Part shown: positions 38,593 through 47,280 of the stretch, one piece after another
Position numbering within the stretch: the stretch's first letter is position 1
Layout of the letters: each line of letters begins with the position of its first letter
From: a virus
Strand: one strand, 5' to 3'
DNA length: 64,000 nt
IMG/VR virus record: IMGVR_UViG_3300027908_000023
Coordinates: 1-64,000 of that record
Notes under the pieces: model-generated
What the model was told of the DNA's origin: nothing
The model's input: the letters and a program-made list of their open reading frames with translations, nothing else
Databases searched by the model: none
Position numbers and translations under genes: made by a program

Positions 38593-38864
38593 GGTTGTTC
38601 TCTGTTGTCGGCCAGAATCGAGCCGGCCGCAAGCGATTGCTCTTCAGCCGCCATGTATTCAGCTTCATTCGCATCATAGGTCACGTACAGAGCGACACGC
38701 TTGAGGAAATCGCCATCTCCCCACATCCAGGCCGTCGTCTCTTCATCTGCCTCATCTTCGACGTGATTGCGGATCTTGCAGGCGCGTTGAAACGCCGCCA
38801 GATCGACCGCGTTCGCGTTATCGCCCAGATCAGAAATATCCATCGTGCGGAACGTGGTTGGCAT
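38589..38864 (-). CDS. Acidic hypothetical protein
   Basis: A 91-residue protein starting MPTTFRTMDISDLG after GGGAGAATC; acidic helices. The IS607-like element lies immediately upstream and separates it from promoter copy 40640-40696. Confidence 0.55.
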   Translation of the reverse strand: MPTTFRTMDISDLGDNANAVDLAAFQRACKIRNHVEDEADEETTAWMWGDGDFLKRVALYVTYDANEAEYMAAEEQSLAAGSILADNREQP

Positions 38865-38950
38865 CGCGATTCTCCCGGTTATGGTTGTTCCCGTCATCCG
38901 ATACCTTTCTCGCTACTCTTTGTTACCAAATCATAGCGGCATGCACCGCA

Positions 38951-40066
38951 CTATGCGGCGGGGGTATCTCCCAAAGCACGCAGGTAGATCCCGCGTGCGC
39001 CGTTGATGTCTCGATCCATCGAGACGCCATCCGAACCGTTGATCACCCGCCGACCTCCAAGGTTAGCGATGATCTCTCCCGACCAGCTACAGGTCTTCGA
39101 CGTGTAGGCTTCGTTGATGATCCGCACCGTCTTACCCTCCTGATCCGCCTTGGCTATCAACCGCATGCGGAACCGAGAATGGGCCAATCCCAACATGCTC
39201 CGCACCGACTTCTTGCGAAGCCGGCGCTTGGCACGACAGGACATTTCCTTGGCCGAGAAGGCCGGTATACAGATCACGTCGAAGTTGTCGAGCAAGAACC
39301 GGATCGACTTCCAGTGAAGCTCGTCGATCAGGTTGTTGATCTTTCGGCGCAGCCGATTGATCCCCAGCGTGAGCCGGCGCTTGCCACGGCCGTCCGCCTT
39401 GGCGCGCCGACCCATCAGACGATCCAGGTGGAACAACAACCGCACAATCCTTTGCTGCGACTGATCGCCGATCTTGCCGACAAGCGCGGGCGAATAGAAG
39501 GTCAGGAAGGTTCGGACGCCGGGGTCCAGCGCGACCATGCGACCTTGGTTCTCGGTCGTTTTGTGCATGGTCACGCTGAACGATACCGACAGATACCATG
39601 CGCCATTGTCCCAGACGAGTCGGGAATCCCGATGCTGCTGGGGGACGGGTTCTGCGGCCCACAAATCCCCGGCGATTCGTGGATAGATGCCGATGGAACG
39701 ATCTCCGGTCGGCTTGATCGCACTATGAGGAATAAAACAACTCTGCGTCGGATTACGCCGGCTGCGAAAATGCATCTCGAAACTCGGGATAATACCCTGC
39801 TTTACTCTGAGTTTCTGCGCCGTGAAGGCCAGGCAGGCATCCTTGACCGCAATGGATTTTACCTGAAACGGTACGTCGCGAAACCATGCCGGCGTGCCGG
39901 ACAGGATCATCTTCTTGACCTGCATCCAATGCGGCCGCGATCCATCAATACCATTGAGATACTCAATCGTCTGATTGTATGCCCAACGGCTACCGGCCAT
40001 CCAGTGCCGGAACGTCTTGGCCTGCTCCGGCGTCGGCGAGAGTTTGATCCGCCGCGATTTCGTCAC
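38951..40066 (-). CDS. tnpB: TnpB with rearranged RuvC-II site
   Basis: A 371-residue RNA-guided nuclease family protein. RuvC-I is VALDPGVRTF (Asp about 181). At the RuvC-II position the usual Glu is replaced by Pro-Ala (CIPAFSAKEM, about 268), and a Glu lies about 51 residues on in INEAYTSKTC, the alternative-Glu arrangement described for Fanzors and their IS607 TnpB relatives. RuvC-III is MDRDING (about 351). The zinc-finger cysteines are mostly lost (CSWSGE, NGSDG). GTG 40066 overlaps tnpA; a frame upstream is open but lies inside tnpA. Confidence 0.8.
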   Translation of the reverse strand: MTKSRRIKLSPTPEQAKTFRHWMAGSRWAYNQTIEYLNGIDGSRPHWMQVKKMILSGTPAWFRDVPFQVKSIAVKDACLAFTAQKLRVKQGIIPSFEMHFRSRRNPTQSCFIPHSAIKPTGDRSIGIYPRIAGDLWAAEPVPQQHRDSRLVWDNGAWYLSVSFSVTMHKTTENQGRMVALDPGVRTFLTFYSPALVGKIGDQSQQRIVRLLFHLDRLMGRRAKADGRGKRRLTLGINRLRRKINNLIDELHWKSIRFLLDNFDVICIPAFSAKEMSCRAKRRLRKKSVRSMLGLAHSRFRMRLIAKADQEGKTVRIINEAYTSKTCSWSGEIIANLGGRRVINGSDGVSMDRDINGARGIYLRALGDTPAA

Positions 40067-40598
40067 GGTACTTGCGGAGGCCGTGCATCCGGGCTCCAAA
40101 GACAGTGAGGATGGCAAGCAAGTCTCCGACAAGTTCATCGTAGGGGCCGGCATGATCGCGCTTACCGAGAACCACGATCTCGCCTCCGGCACGGCGGATC
40201 TGGTGATCGATAAGCTCGAAGCCGAACCGAGCCAATCGGTCGCGGTGGGCAACCACAACCCGCAACTTAGCGCCGCGTGCCGCGCGGTCCAGTAGGGCGA
40301 GCAATCCTTTTCGCTTGAAGTTGAGCCCGCTGCCGATGTCGCTGACGATCTCTGCGTCATGATACTTGCTCTTGAGGTATTCCACCTGTCTGGCCAGGTC
40401 GTCCTTCTGCCTGTGACTACTCACCCGGGCATACAGAATCGTGATCGTCTCGCCACTCAGGAAACTCGATATGTCAAAATGCCTTGCTCCGTTCGGCATC
40501 CGGATGCACGGTATCGTACCGTTATCCGCATACTTGCGGAGCGTGTTGGGGTGAAGTCCGGTTGCCAGCACGGCCTTTCGTAGCGGAACGTAACTCAT
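39990..40598 (-). CDS. tnpA: IS607-family serine recombinase (TnpA)
   Basis: A 202-residue protein: N-terminal MerR-like helix-turn-helix (LRKAVLATGLHPNTLRKYADNGTI), then resolvase catalytic domain ILYARVSSHRQKDDLARQVEYL with the nucleophilic Ser, and AHRDRLARFGFELIDH. IS607 recombinases insert with little target preference. ATG follows a weak site. The last 77 bases overlap tnpB, which is read in another frame. Confidence 0.85.
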   Translation of the reverse strand: MSYVPLRKAVLATGLHPNTLRKYADNGTIPCIRMPNGARHFDISSFLSGETITILYARVSSHRQKDDLARQVEYLKSKYHDAEIVSDIGSGLNFKRKGLLALLDRAARGAKLRVVVAHRDRLARFGFELIDHQIRRAGGEIVVLGKRDHAGPYDELVGDLLAILTVFGARMHGLRKYRDEIAADQTLADAGAGQDVPALDGR

Positions 40599-40639
40599 GT
40601 CAGGTAATGGTAGCGGAAAAGCTAACGGTTGTCAACCTC

Positions 40640-40696
40640 CGACACAGAGCTATTCGCTGCCGGTCGGAGGATCTTTGCGCCGGTAGGATTTTTCTC
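40640..40696 (-). promoter_or_regulatory. Repeated promoter-like element
   Basis: GCGAATAGC core, weak loop. It lies upstream of tnpA; before insertion it would have driven 38589-38864. Confidence 0.55.
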
Positions 40697-41522
40697 ATGC
40701 GGCCAGTGCGGTTTCCGCCGGCACTTCTGATGTTTCCGGTTCGCTGTCGGCCATGCGCCGCAACTCTTCCCCGAACTCGATCTCTCTCCGCCATTCGTCC
40801 CATCCGGTCAGATTCTCAACGGCCTTCTCGCCGCGCTGCCGTGCTGCCAGGGCATCGACACCAGCGCCAACCGGAGCCGCGTCATCGTTGGCGCGCCAGG
40901 CATAAGGCATCAGCGCTGCAACGGCGCGTTGCGTCCCGTTCGTGGCACGAACCACCATCGGCGCACCGTTGGCGTGAATCTCAATCGTCACTGCCGTGCC
41001 GTCGCCGGAGAAGTGCTTCAGAACCTCCAGCAGTTCGGCCAGCAGATCGGCGCTGACGTGCTGCGCGGCGACCGGTTCGCCTTTGGGCAGGACGTGATCC
41101 GTGTTCGGATAGCGCCCGTCCACGTTGCGCGGTTGTCGGACAAGGTTTGATTCCAGATCCGTGGTTGCCAGGGTTGAGACTGCTTCTCCCATGACGCAAG
41201 CCACGCTCTGGAGCGCCGGCTTGCCCTTCTTCGGGCATTCCTTGAAGGCGCGCTCGAATTCCTTTCCGGGAATTAGTGCGGTTGTCTGCCCGTTCGGCGC
41301 GGCATCCAGAGCCGGGATGGAGGGATACTCGGCAGGGTTATCGACGTTGGGCCCGGATACCCTGATGAGCCTCTTGCCGTCCGTCGCTTCGACCACATAG
41401 CCGGCCGGTTGGGTTTCCGTGGCGGGTGTCTCGGAAACCTTTACACCCGTCAAGGCGAAACGTGCCGATTCGCTGGCCGTGATCTTGACCAGGGAAGCGA
41501 GATTGCGAGGAAGAAGAAGCAT
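40695..41522 (-). CDS. Sliding-clamp-like protein (DNA polymerase III beta-like)
   Basis: A 275-residue protein. FALTGVKVSE ... VVEATDGKRLIRVSG, VDNPAEYPSIPALD and IPGKEFERAFKEC read like domains of the beta clamp, and LAELLEVLKHF with APMVVRATNGTQRAVAALMPYA fits the last domain. It is about 100 residues shorter than bacterial DnaN. Phage clamps tether the replicative polymerase to DNA. Identification is by motif order, not by a strict signature. First gene after copy 41557-41617. Confidence 0.65.
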   Translation of the reverse strand: MLLLPRNLASLVKITASESARFALTGVKVSETPATETQPAGYVVEATDGKRLIRVSGPNVDNPAEYPSIPALDAAPNGQTTALIPGKEFERAFKECPKKGKPALQSVACVMGEAVSTLATTDLESNLVRQPRNVDGRYPNTDHVLPKGEPVAAQHVSADLLAELLEVLKHFSGDGTAVTIEIHANGAPMVVRATNGTQRAVAALMPYAWRANDDAAPVGAGVDALAARQRGEKAVENLTGWDEWRREIEFGEELRRMADSEPETSEVPAETALAA

Positions 41523-41556
41523 GGTCGTGGTCCTTTCGAGCGATGGTTGTGAAAGC

Positions 41557-41617
41557 TGTCTGTATGGTTATTCGTTGGCGGGCGATTGATATTTAGATCA
41601 CATGGGGATTTTTCTCC
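41557..41617 (-). promoter_or_regulatory. Repeated promoter-like element
   Basis: ACGAATAACCATACAGACA end, CTAAAT loop. Confidence 0.6.
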
Positions 41618-41624
41618 TGCCCGG

Positions 41625-42338
41625 TCAGGCTCCCAGCAATACCGCGCATTGATGCGCCATCTCGGCAGCGTGCGCCATGCCACGAAAGGTCTTGCCCAGA
41701 GCCAGGCGAACAATCTTCATCAGGCCGTGTTTATGCCCGGCAAGAGGCAGCGTTTTGGTCTTGCGGCCGAAGTCGTGCTGTTCCTCGATGACTTCAACAT
41801 CACGGACGGGCACCTGGAATTCCACATGGACATAATGACCCTCCGAGCCGCCAGTGACCGGCCAGGCCGCGATTCGCCAGTAGTCGTGCGGAACAATGGT
41901 GGTTTCCTTGTCGTAGGTATCCGGACCGCCGAAATACTCATCGATGAACGAGTAGAATTCGCCGCCGCAATCGGCTCCCTGTTCTGGCGGAACATGGTGG
42001 GTCAGGTCGCGGTAACAGTCATCTTCCTTGACCTTGCGCGCACCGCACTTGTCGCATACCAGATAGTCCAGGGCATCGCGCAGGTCGGCGTGAACCTCCG
42101 AGAGCGTGCGCATCTTGACGCGCTTGAGATGGCCGGTCTTCTCTTTTGTCTCTGGGTCCAGGACATAGGCCCATACGTCCAGCGGAATGGACTCCGTGCC
42201 GATGGGGATAACCTTGCCGGATGCGTCAAGCATGGCATGCCGGGCATAGGTGCGCGGCGCGGGTGGGACGATCTCGCCCATGATGCCGCGCCGGATCTCA
42301 TCGGGCGTGAAGGCGTAACGGTCGATTGTGGCTGGCAT
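41625..42338 (-). CDS. Hypothetical protein with CDKCG zinc site
   Basis: A 237-residue protein starting MPATIDRYAFTPDE. An internal VCDKCGARK ... DCGGEF suggests zinc binding; the C-terminal part is helical with LAGHKHGLMKIVRLALGK. GAAAGG precedes the ATG. First gene after copy 42372-42431. Function unknown. Confidence 0.6.
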   Translation of the reverse strand: MPATIDRYAFTPDEIRRGIMGEIVPPAPRTYARHAMLDASGKVIPIGTESIPLDVWAYVLDPETKEKTGHLKRVKMRTLSEVHADLRDALDYLVCDKCGARKVKEDDCYRDLTHHVPPEQGADCGGEFYSFIDEYFGGPDTYDKETTIVPHDYWRIAAWPVTGGSEGHYVHVEFQVPVRDVEVIEEQHDFGRKTKTLPLAGHKHGLMKIVRLALGKTFRGMAHAAEMAHQCAVLLGA

Positions 42339-42371
42339 GGAGGCTTTCCTTTCAGTGTGGTTGGCTCTGGT

Positions 42372-42431
42372 TGTCTGTATGGTTGTTCGCCGGCTGTCCC
42401 GCGACATTTAGACGCGGGACGGGATTTTTCT
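42372..42431 (-). promoter_or_regulatory. Repeated promoter-like element
   Basis: GCGAACAACC core; perfect 8-bp stem GTCCCGCG/CGCGGGAC around CTAAATG. Confidence 0.65.
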
Positions 42432-42434
42432 AGA

Positions 42435-42866
42435 TCAATCACGCATGGAATCAATCCAGGCTTCATGCGCCTCTTCTTGATCCCGTTCGATCCTCTCCGC
42501 TTCCTCGCAAGCCGGGTGATAATGCTCCTGGCCGGCGCGAAGGCGCTTTTCGCAACGGAGACACTTGCCGGCATGCCTGGCGCGAACCCGCGCCATTGCC
42601 TCATCGGTGCAAACGTGCCCCGGCAACTTGTTGCCGTCCGGGTCGGTATTCCAGTCGCCGCACATCGGGCAGCGCATGCGGTCTTCGATCACCTTGTTGA
42701 CGGCGCGAAAAAGGCAGAGTTGCACAAACCTTCCACCGGCTTCGCTGGCTTCGCGAAGCGATCCGTATCCGGTATCGGAAGTGTAGATCACTTCGCGATT
42801 CAGCAACACGGAGAAGAGATAGTAGGGCGATTCATGATCGCCGAAGGCGTCGATTGAAATGTCCAT
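42435..42866 (-). CDS. Hypothetical protein with two zinc sites
   Basis: A 143-residue protein, MDISIDAFGDHESP, with RCPMCGD ... HVC and CLRCEKRL ... HPAC; the last recalls the Cys/His ending of DUF6011-like domains. Helical acidic C-terminus. Confidence 0.6.
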   Translation of the reverse strand: MDISIDAFGDHESPYYLFSVLLNREVIYTSDTGYGSLREASEAGGRFVQLCLFRAVNKVIEDRMRCPMCGDWNTDPDGNKLPGHVCTDEAMARVRARHAGKCLRCEKRLRAGQEHYHPACEEAERIERDQEEAHEAWIDSMRD

Positions 42867-42882
42867 TGAGGCTTTCCTTTCA

Positions 42883-42966
42883 CTAGAGATTGATTCTGAA
42901 CGCTCCGCGATGGTGCATGGCTTCCAGGGCAATCAGGATGGCGATTGAGACTAGTATGGTCAGCAT
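42883..42966 (-). CDS. 27-residue membrane microprotein
   Basis: MLTILVSIAILIALEAMHHRG... with one hydrophobic helix; GAAAGGAATC at good distance and a UAG-UGA double stop. Plausible small membrane regulator. Confidence 0.45.
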   Translation of the reverse strand: MLTILVSIAILIALEAMHHRGAFRINL

Positions 42967-42990
42967 GGCTGATTCCTTTCGCATGGTGTT

Positions 42991-43050
42991 TTGTCTGACC
43001 ATTGTTATTCGCTGACCATCCAGGATTATTGAGACGAGAGACGAAAAATC
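42991..43050 (-). promoter_or_regulatory. Repeated promoter-like element
   Basis: AGCGAATAAC core, TCAATAAT loop. Confidence 0.55.
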
Positions 43051-43093
43051 CCAGCGGCTTCCTTTCCGCCGGGATCGCGCTGGTATTCAAGTC

Positions 43094-43753
43094 TCAGTTC
43101 CCGGTTCGGCAAACCGCCTTCGTCTGAGCGAATTCTGCCTTGTTGTGGATCTCGCCGAATGCCGCAAGCCCGAGGCTCAATCTTGCTTCGTGACAGCCCG
43201 CGCCGACGAAACCAGTCGTCTCGCAGACTCCCTCTTTCGAGAGCGTCAATACTCCGCCATCTGGATGGTATACGGTAATCCCTTGCGGCGTGCGTTCCGC
43301 TTGCCAGCCCAGCAGTTCTGCCTGTCGGAGCGTGTGTTGAATCGTGTATTCTTCCTTGAGCAACGGCAGTTGCGACTGATCGCCCCAGTAACCACCATAG
43401 GCGTCGAAGGCCAGCTCACCATCGGGGCGCAAAACCAACGGGTGATACCAGTAATGCTTGCCCTCATGCTCATGGTAGCCGTTGGCCATCGGCAGGCGAA
43501 AGCCCCAGCCCGATTGAACCGTATCGCCCAGGCTATGAGTATCCGCCCAACCGTACCAGATGCCGCCCATCGCCAGGACGGCCGCGCGAAGCGTTTCCGG
43601 GTCGCGATACTCCACCTTCACCGTGACGGTATGGCTGGTCACAACAGCCGGTCCAAGCGTATTCAGAATCGGACCGAACCGGCAGAAGAACCGGCCGCCC
43701 TGTGCCCTCTCGAAAGAGGGACAGGTTCGCGGGCAAGAGAAACTATGCAACAT
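43094..43753 (-). CDS. DUF1257/Ycf35-like protein
   Basis: A 219-residue protein. SHTVTVKVEYRDPETLRAAVLAMGG matches the opening of DUF1257 (SH...i...i.d...l..AL..lG), and LLKEEYTIQHTLRQAELLGW ... TVYHPDGGVLTL matches its ending (Y....v...a...G.....dG...l). Bacterial and phage members often sit beside AAA+ ATPase genes, as here. ATG 43753 follows CGGAGAC; GTG 43642 would start directly at the domain. Confidence 0.6.
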   Translation of the reverse strand: MLHSFSCPRTCPSFERAQGGRFFCRFGPILNTLGPAVVTSHTVTVKVEYRDPETLRAAVLAMGGIWYGWADTHSLGDTVQSGWGFRLPMANGYHEHEGKHYWYHPLVLRPDGELAFDAYGGYWGDQSQLPLLKEEYTIQHTLRQAELLGWQAERTPQGITVYHPDGGVLTLSKEGVCETTGFVGAGCHEARLSLGLAAFGEIHNKAEFAQTKAVCRTGN

Positions 43754-44864
43754 GACTTGTCTCCGGGACGTTGTTGGTGTTGATGCTGGCCTCTTCCTCG
43801 AATGGAAGTTCCATCATCTGGAAAGTAGTTCGTCGCGGGGCGATGTATATTGCTTCCTCTTCGTGGATTTCTTCTGGATTGTTGCTTGTGGCCTCCATGC
43901 TGGCCGGAGTGCTCACGGCCGGTTCCTCGCTCGCCAGTTCCGCGCCGTCGTCGAAGCTGATTCTTCGCTTCGGTGCCGTCACGATGTTCTGGTCAATCTG
44001 CTGCGAGAGCGTCTCAATACCGGCCTTGATGTCCTGGCGGAGTTGCTCGTTGGTTCGCAGCGCCTGCGAAGTGACACCAGAAACCAGCCCTTCCGCTTGC
44101 TTCACCAGCGCATCCAGTTCGGGATTTGAACGCACCGAAAGACTCTGGAATCTCCCGAAGAATTCCCGGAAATTATCAATAGCGGTTGAAGAGAGAATCT
44201 TCCGCCCCTCCGGCCCATCGGTGAGCCTCTCCTGAAGATGGTTGACCAGCTTGGCGAATTCTTCCGCGAACATACTCTCTGCCATCTGTACGGCCTGATC
44301 GAAGCGTGCCGCGATGCGCTGGCGCTCCTGCTCGTAAAGAGCCGGATTGAGGTTCTTGAGGTAATCCGGTGGCTCGACGCTGGGGTATTCCCATTCGATG
44401 GCGAAAAGATTGCTCACGGTTTCCGGGTAATCCTTGGCATCAAAGAGCCGACCGAGACGGACGGCGGCTTGCTCTCTGACCGTGGCATAGTGGTCCGCGA
44501 AGTCGGCAACCGCGCCGGCCAGTTGAGAGCGAAACTCCGTCATCTGGGCATCGAATTCGGCGACTTGCTGCTGACGCAAGAGCCGGATGCCAGGTTCCGG
44601 GAAGGGCAGCGTAGAGTCTTTCCAGAAGGTCCGGATTCTGGAGCGGAGCGTGGTCAAGACCTTGTATACCTTGTCCTTGGTATTGATGAGCTTCTTCGAT
44701 GCGCTGATGGCATCATCACTGGCCCCGAAGGTATCGGCGGCTTCATGGGCATGGTCAGCAGAAAGGCGCTTCGTGGTCCCCATCCACGTAAAGCTGATCC
44801 TCACCGCTGCCGCGTTGACGCGAAGTTCCTGCGCGGCATTGTTGTTCGTGGTGTTCTCGGACAT
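43743..44864 (-). CDS. ATPase-associated helical protein, DUF3150-like
   Basis: A 373-residue protein: after a short disordered start, ISFTWMGTTKRLSADHAHEAADTF, ASKKLINTKDKVYKVL, then a long helical region with FRSQLAGAVADFADHYATVREQ and EWEYPSVEPPDYL, and an acidic disordered tail. This resembles DUF3150 proteins, which pair with AAA+ ATPases in phages and plasmids; the ATPase gene is directly upstream. Function unknown. Confidence 0.55.
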   Translation of the reverse strand: MSENTTNNNAAQELRVNAAAVRISFTWMGTTKRLSADHAHEAADTFGASDDAISASKKLINTKDKVYKVLTTLRSRIRTFWKDSTLPFPEPGIRLLRQQQVAEFDAQMTEFRSQLAGAVADFADHYATVREQAAVRLGRLFDAKDYPETVSNLFAIEWEYPSVEPPDYLKNLNPALYEQERQRIAARFDQAVQMAESMFAEEFAKLVNHLQERLTDGPEGRKILSSTAIDNFREFFGRFQSLSVRSNPELDALVKQAEGLVSGVTSQALRTNEQLRQDIKAGIETLSQQIDQNIVTAPKRRISFDDGAELASEEPAVSTPASMEATSNNPEEIHEEEAIYIAPRRTTFQMMELPFEEEASINTNNVPETSHVA

Positions 44865-44900
44865 GGTTGATTCCCCCTTGCATTGATGTTTTCGGTTTCT

Positions 44901-44940
44901 TGTCCCCACAAGAAGTATTTCGCTGGCGAGTTAGCAATAT
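44901..44940 (-). promoter_or_regulatory. Repeated promoter-like element
   Basis: GCGAAATAC core; its stem merges with the hairpin at 44941-44976. Confidence 0.5.
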
Positions 44941-44976
44941 TGAGGAAATCCAGAACAACTATTCTGGATTTCCTCA
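44941..44976 (-). terminator. 15-bp perfect hairpin after the AAA+ gene
   Basis: TGAGGAAATCCAGAA and TTCTGGATTTCCTCA with a 6-base loop, directly downstream of the AAA+ ATPase stop. No T-run follows, so it may stabilise the 3' end rather than terminate. Confidence 0.5.
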
Positions 44977-44986
44977 ATGGTAACTT

Positions 44987-46492
44987 TCACGCATCACCGG
45001 CGATGCGCCGGCCCGACGGCCGATGAGATTCGGCGGGATCGTTGGCCCTTCTCAAACTGCTGGCCGCGTGCCGCATGGCGTCCAGTTGCGCGGTCTGCGT
45101 CCGGCTTGCCGGCGAGTAACCCTCGCAAACCTCCATGATGCTATCGGAGGTCGGCTTGCGCTTGGTGCGCCGGGCAACGGACGGGCAAAGGTATTCGGCG
45201 ATCTCGCGGGAAGACCAGCCTTCCGTCGCCTGCGCGGCCGCGAGAGCGGCTTCCTCGATATTGTCACAACCGAGCCTTGTGAAGTGGATGCGTGCCACGT
45301 CTCGACGCTCGGAAAGTCCGCCCAAATCGTAAAAGAATCTGGCCTGAAACCGACTCTCAAGGGCCGCGTCCAGCTTGTCGAGCCTATTGAGAGTCGCGAC
45401 CACAAGCGCCATACTCTTGCTTTCCTGAAGCCAGGTCAGCAACTCGGCGAACATGCCGGAAGAGGTTCCACCGTCAAGCCCTTCCCTGGCAATGGTGTCG
45501 ATTTCATCAATCACCACGACCAGCGGGCATTCCATTGACAGCGAATCAATGGTCGAAAGCGCCCGTCTCAATGCCTGTTCGGAGGCGCCAACAATGCCGG
45601 CCTTGAGGCCAGAGATGGAGAGGCGCACCGTTTCCGTATTGAGTTGCTGGCCGATCCAGCGGGCGCCATAGCTCTTCCCCGTCCCCGGCAAACCAGCGCA
45701 GAGGATGCGCCGCACGGCCAATTGCGGATCACGTACCCACGGCACAACCTCTTGCGTGACATAATCGCGGAACCCAGACAACCCACCCAGATCCGCAACA
45801 GAAGGCCAGAGTTCCAGCCCGGCAGAGCGCAGTAGCCTTGCTCGCTCACCACGCAAGTAAGCCGGGTCCCAGGTGCCCTTGCGCGCCGCCAGGCACTCAG
45901 CGGCTGCTTGCTCTGCGACATCGCTATCCAGTCCGCCCAGAGCGTCAAGGACCGCCTCCGCATCGCCGTTGAGCGTATGCAGACTGGCCGCAATGGCTCG
46001 CAACGATTCCCGGCCGATGGCGGGAAGTCTCAATACCGGGATCGCGCCCCGCAGCGGGTTGGCCGGAGTCAGTTCCCACGAAGGTCCGACGAAGACCACC
46101 AGCGAGGCGGGATCGCTTGCCCCTGCGCCTTTGGGGCTGCGCAGGCCAGGCAGGGCATCGATCAGTTTCCGCCAATGGCCGGCCGAATTGATGAGCGTGT
46201 GGAAGTCATAGACCAGAAGCAACCTTCCCGGCGCTGCCTGTGCCCATGAGATACCACCAGCCAGGCCGGTAACGCCGTTCTCCGGTCTTCCCGTCCTGGC
46301 ATCCTTGACGGCCTCGCTTGGCGCCGCCACGGTGCAGACCTGCGCGGCAGATGGTAGTTCGCTCAATATCTGGCGAAGGAGCCGGGACTCTTCTCGTGTC
46401 TCGACCAGCACGGCACCGGTGCCGGCACGGTAGTGGCTGAGAATGAGCGGAGTTGGCTTCTGGCTGGTCTTGTTCTGAGTCGTGGTCGTCAT
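44987..46492 (-). CDS. AAA+ ATPase
   Basis: A 501-residue protein. Residues about 1-230 form a less conserved domain with VLVETREESRLLRQIL and LLLVYDFHTLINSAGHW, which reads like a degenerate ATPase-like half. The C-terminal half has Walker A GLPGTGKS (about 267), Walker B VVVIDEID, sensor 1 VVATLNRLDKLDAAL and an ESRF arginine-finger region, as in FtsH/Cdc48-type AAA proteins. Such proteins remodel protein complexes; the substrate here is unknown. GTCATGG start with GGAG upstream. Confidence 0.8.
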   Translation of the reverse strand: MTTTTQNKTSQKPTPLILSHYRAGTGAVLVETREESRLLRQILSELPSAAQVCTVAAPSEAVKDARTGRPENGVTGLAGGISWAQAAPGRLLLVYDFHTLINSAGHWRKLIDALPGLRSPKGAGASDPASLVVFVGPSWELTPANPLRGAIPVLRLPAIGRESLRAIAASLHTLNGDAEAVLDALGGLDSDVAEQAAAECLAARKGTWDPAYLRGERARLLRSAGLELWPSVADLGGLSGFRDYVTQEVVPWVRDPQLAVRRILCAGLPGTGKSYGARWIGQQLNTETVRLSISGLKAGIVGASEQALRRALSTIDSLSMECPLVVVIDEIDTIAREGLDGGTSSGMFAELLTWLQESKSMALVVATLNRLDKLDAALESRFQARFFYDLGGLSERRDVARIHFTRLGCDNIEEAALAAAQATEGWSSREIAEYLCPSVARRTKRKPTSDSIMEVCEGYSPASRTQTAQLDAMRHAASSLRRANDPAESHRPSGRRIAGDA

Positions 46493-46534
46493 GGCTTTCT
46501 CCCTGGATCTTGCCGTCTTGCGGCGTGGTTGATT

Positions 46535-46592
46535 GTTCTATAGATGTATTCGCTGGCTGTCCGCCGACATTTAAGCGATAGAGCGAAATATC
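46535..46592 (-). promoter_or_regulatory. Repeated promoter-like element
   Basis: GCGAATACATCTATAGA end, TTAAATG loop. Confidence 0.6.
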
Positions 46593-46995
46593 ATATTTTG
46601 CCGGCGCGAACAAGGGCAGTTGTGGCGCTGATATGCTTGCAATGTCCGTGAGCCTCGAAGCCCTTGCAGTCGCAGCACGCCGGCCCCTCATCGACGATGG
46701 TTTCTCCTTCCGGGCTGGTCATCACCGTGCCACCCGGACCGCCGATGTTGGTGTGATAGACCTCGCCACCCTGGGCGAAGAACTTCGTCCAGCGCACGGC
46801 GAAGCCCCAATCGCTGGGGATGACGCAAAGCCAGTAGAGCGTAGACTTCTCGGAGCGCGGTCCGCGCTCCAGGATCTCGACCATGCACTCCTGGCCGCGC
46901 GAACGGCGCGTCAAGAGGCGGATCACGCGGGATTTCGGCTTGCGGCCGGACTTGGCCTTGACGGGATGGGTGTCGGAACCGTAGGTTACGGTCAT
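46591..46995 (-). CDS. SWIM-like zinc-finger protein
   Basis: A 134-residue protein with C-terminal CCDCKGFEAHGHCKHISA, the CxC...CxH SWIM signature, which binds DNA or protein. The N-terminal half is basic (KAKSGRKPKSRVIRLLTRRSRG). First gene after copy 47068-47127. Confidence 0.65.
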   Translation of the reverse strand: MTVTYGSDTHPVKAKSGRKPKSRVIRLLTRRSRGQECMVEILERGPRSEKSTLYWLCVIPSDWGFAVRWTKFFAQGGEVYHTNIGGPGGTVMTSPEGETIVDEGPACCDCKGFEAHGHCKHISATTALVRAGKI

Positions 46996-47067
46996 GGTGA
47001 ACGAGCCTCCAAGAAGGTTGGTTTACCGATCCGGCCGGTGTTACGAGCACTGGCCGGATCATTGTTT

Positions 47068-47127
47068 TCTCTACATGGTTATTCGCTGGCCGGTAGCGAT
47101 TATTTAATCCAGCCAGTAGCTTTTCTC
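47068..47127 (-). promoter_or_regulatory. Repeated promoter-like element
   Basis: GCGAATAACCATGTAGAGA end, ATTAAAT loop; a good reference copy. Confidence 0.7.
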
Positions 47128-47276
47128 AGATTTCCTCATCGTTCGCCGGCCTGCCGAATACCCATCTCTCCACACACGTACAGACAATCAGCGTGCCGAA
47201 CGGCAGCCAGGCCCACGGCGATACCGTGAGTGCCAGCGCGGCCAGGGCAGCCAGAGTACAGATACGAATGGTGGAC
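47126..47276 (-). pseudogene. Membrane microprotein split by TnpB element
   Basis: The frame has no start but, joined to AT at 48599-48600 across the element, gives ATG and a 50-residue protein: MSTIRICTLAALAALALTV, a second hydrophobic run and an ERWVFGRPANDEEI tail. A GGGAGG site at 48607-48612 (minus) would have served it. Its stop abuts the promoter element, as usual here. Confidence 0.75.
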
Positions 47277-47280
47277 GTGA

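Larger units (their letters stand above)
38951..40598 (-). mobile_element. IS607-type insertion element
   Basis: A serine-recombinase tnpA overlapping tnpB in the order and direction of IS607. Ends are not defined: such elements lack inverted repeats and target duplications, so the limits given are the gene limits. Confidence 0.8.

Noticed and set aside
38858-40108. Plus-strand 416-residue frame
   Set aside because: Antisense to tnpB, which has full RuvC motifs.
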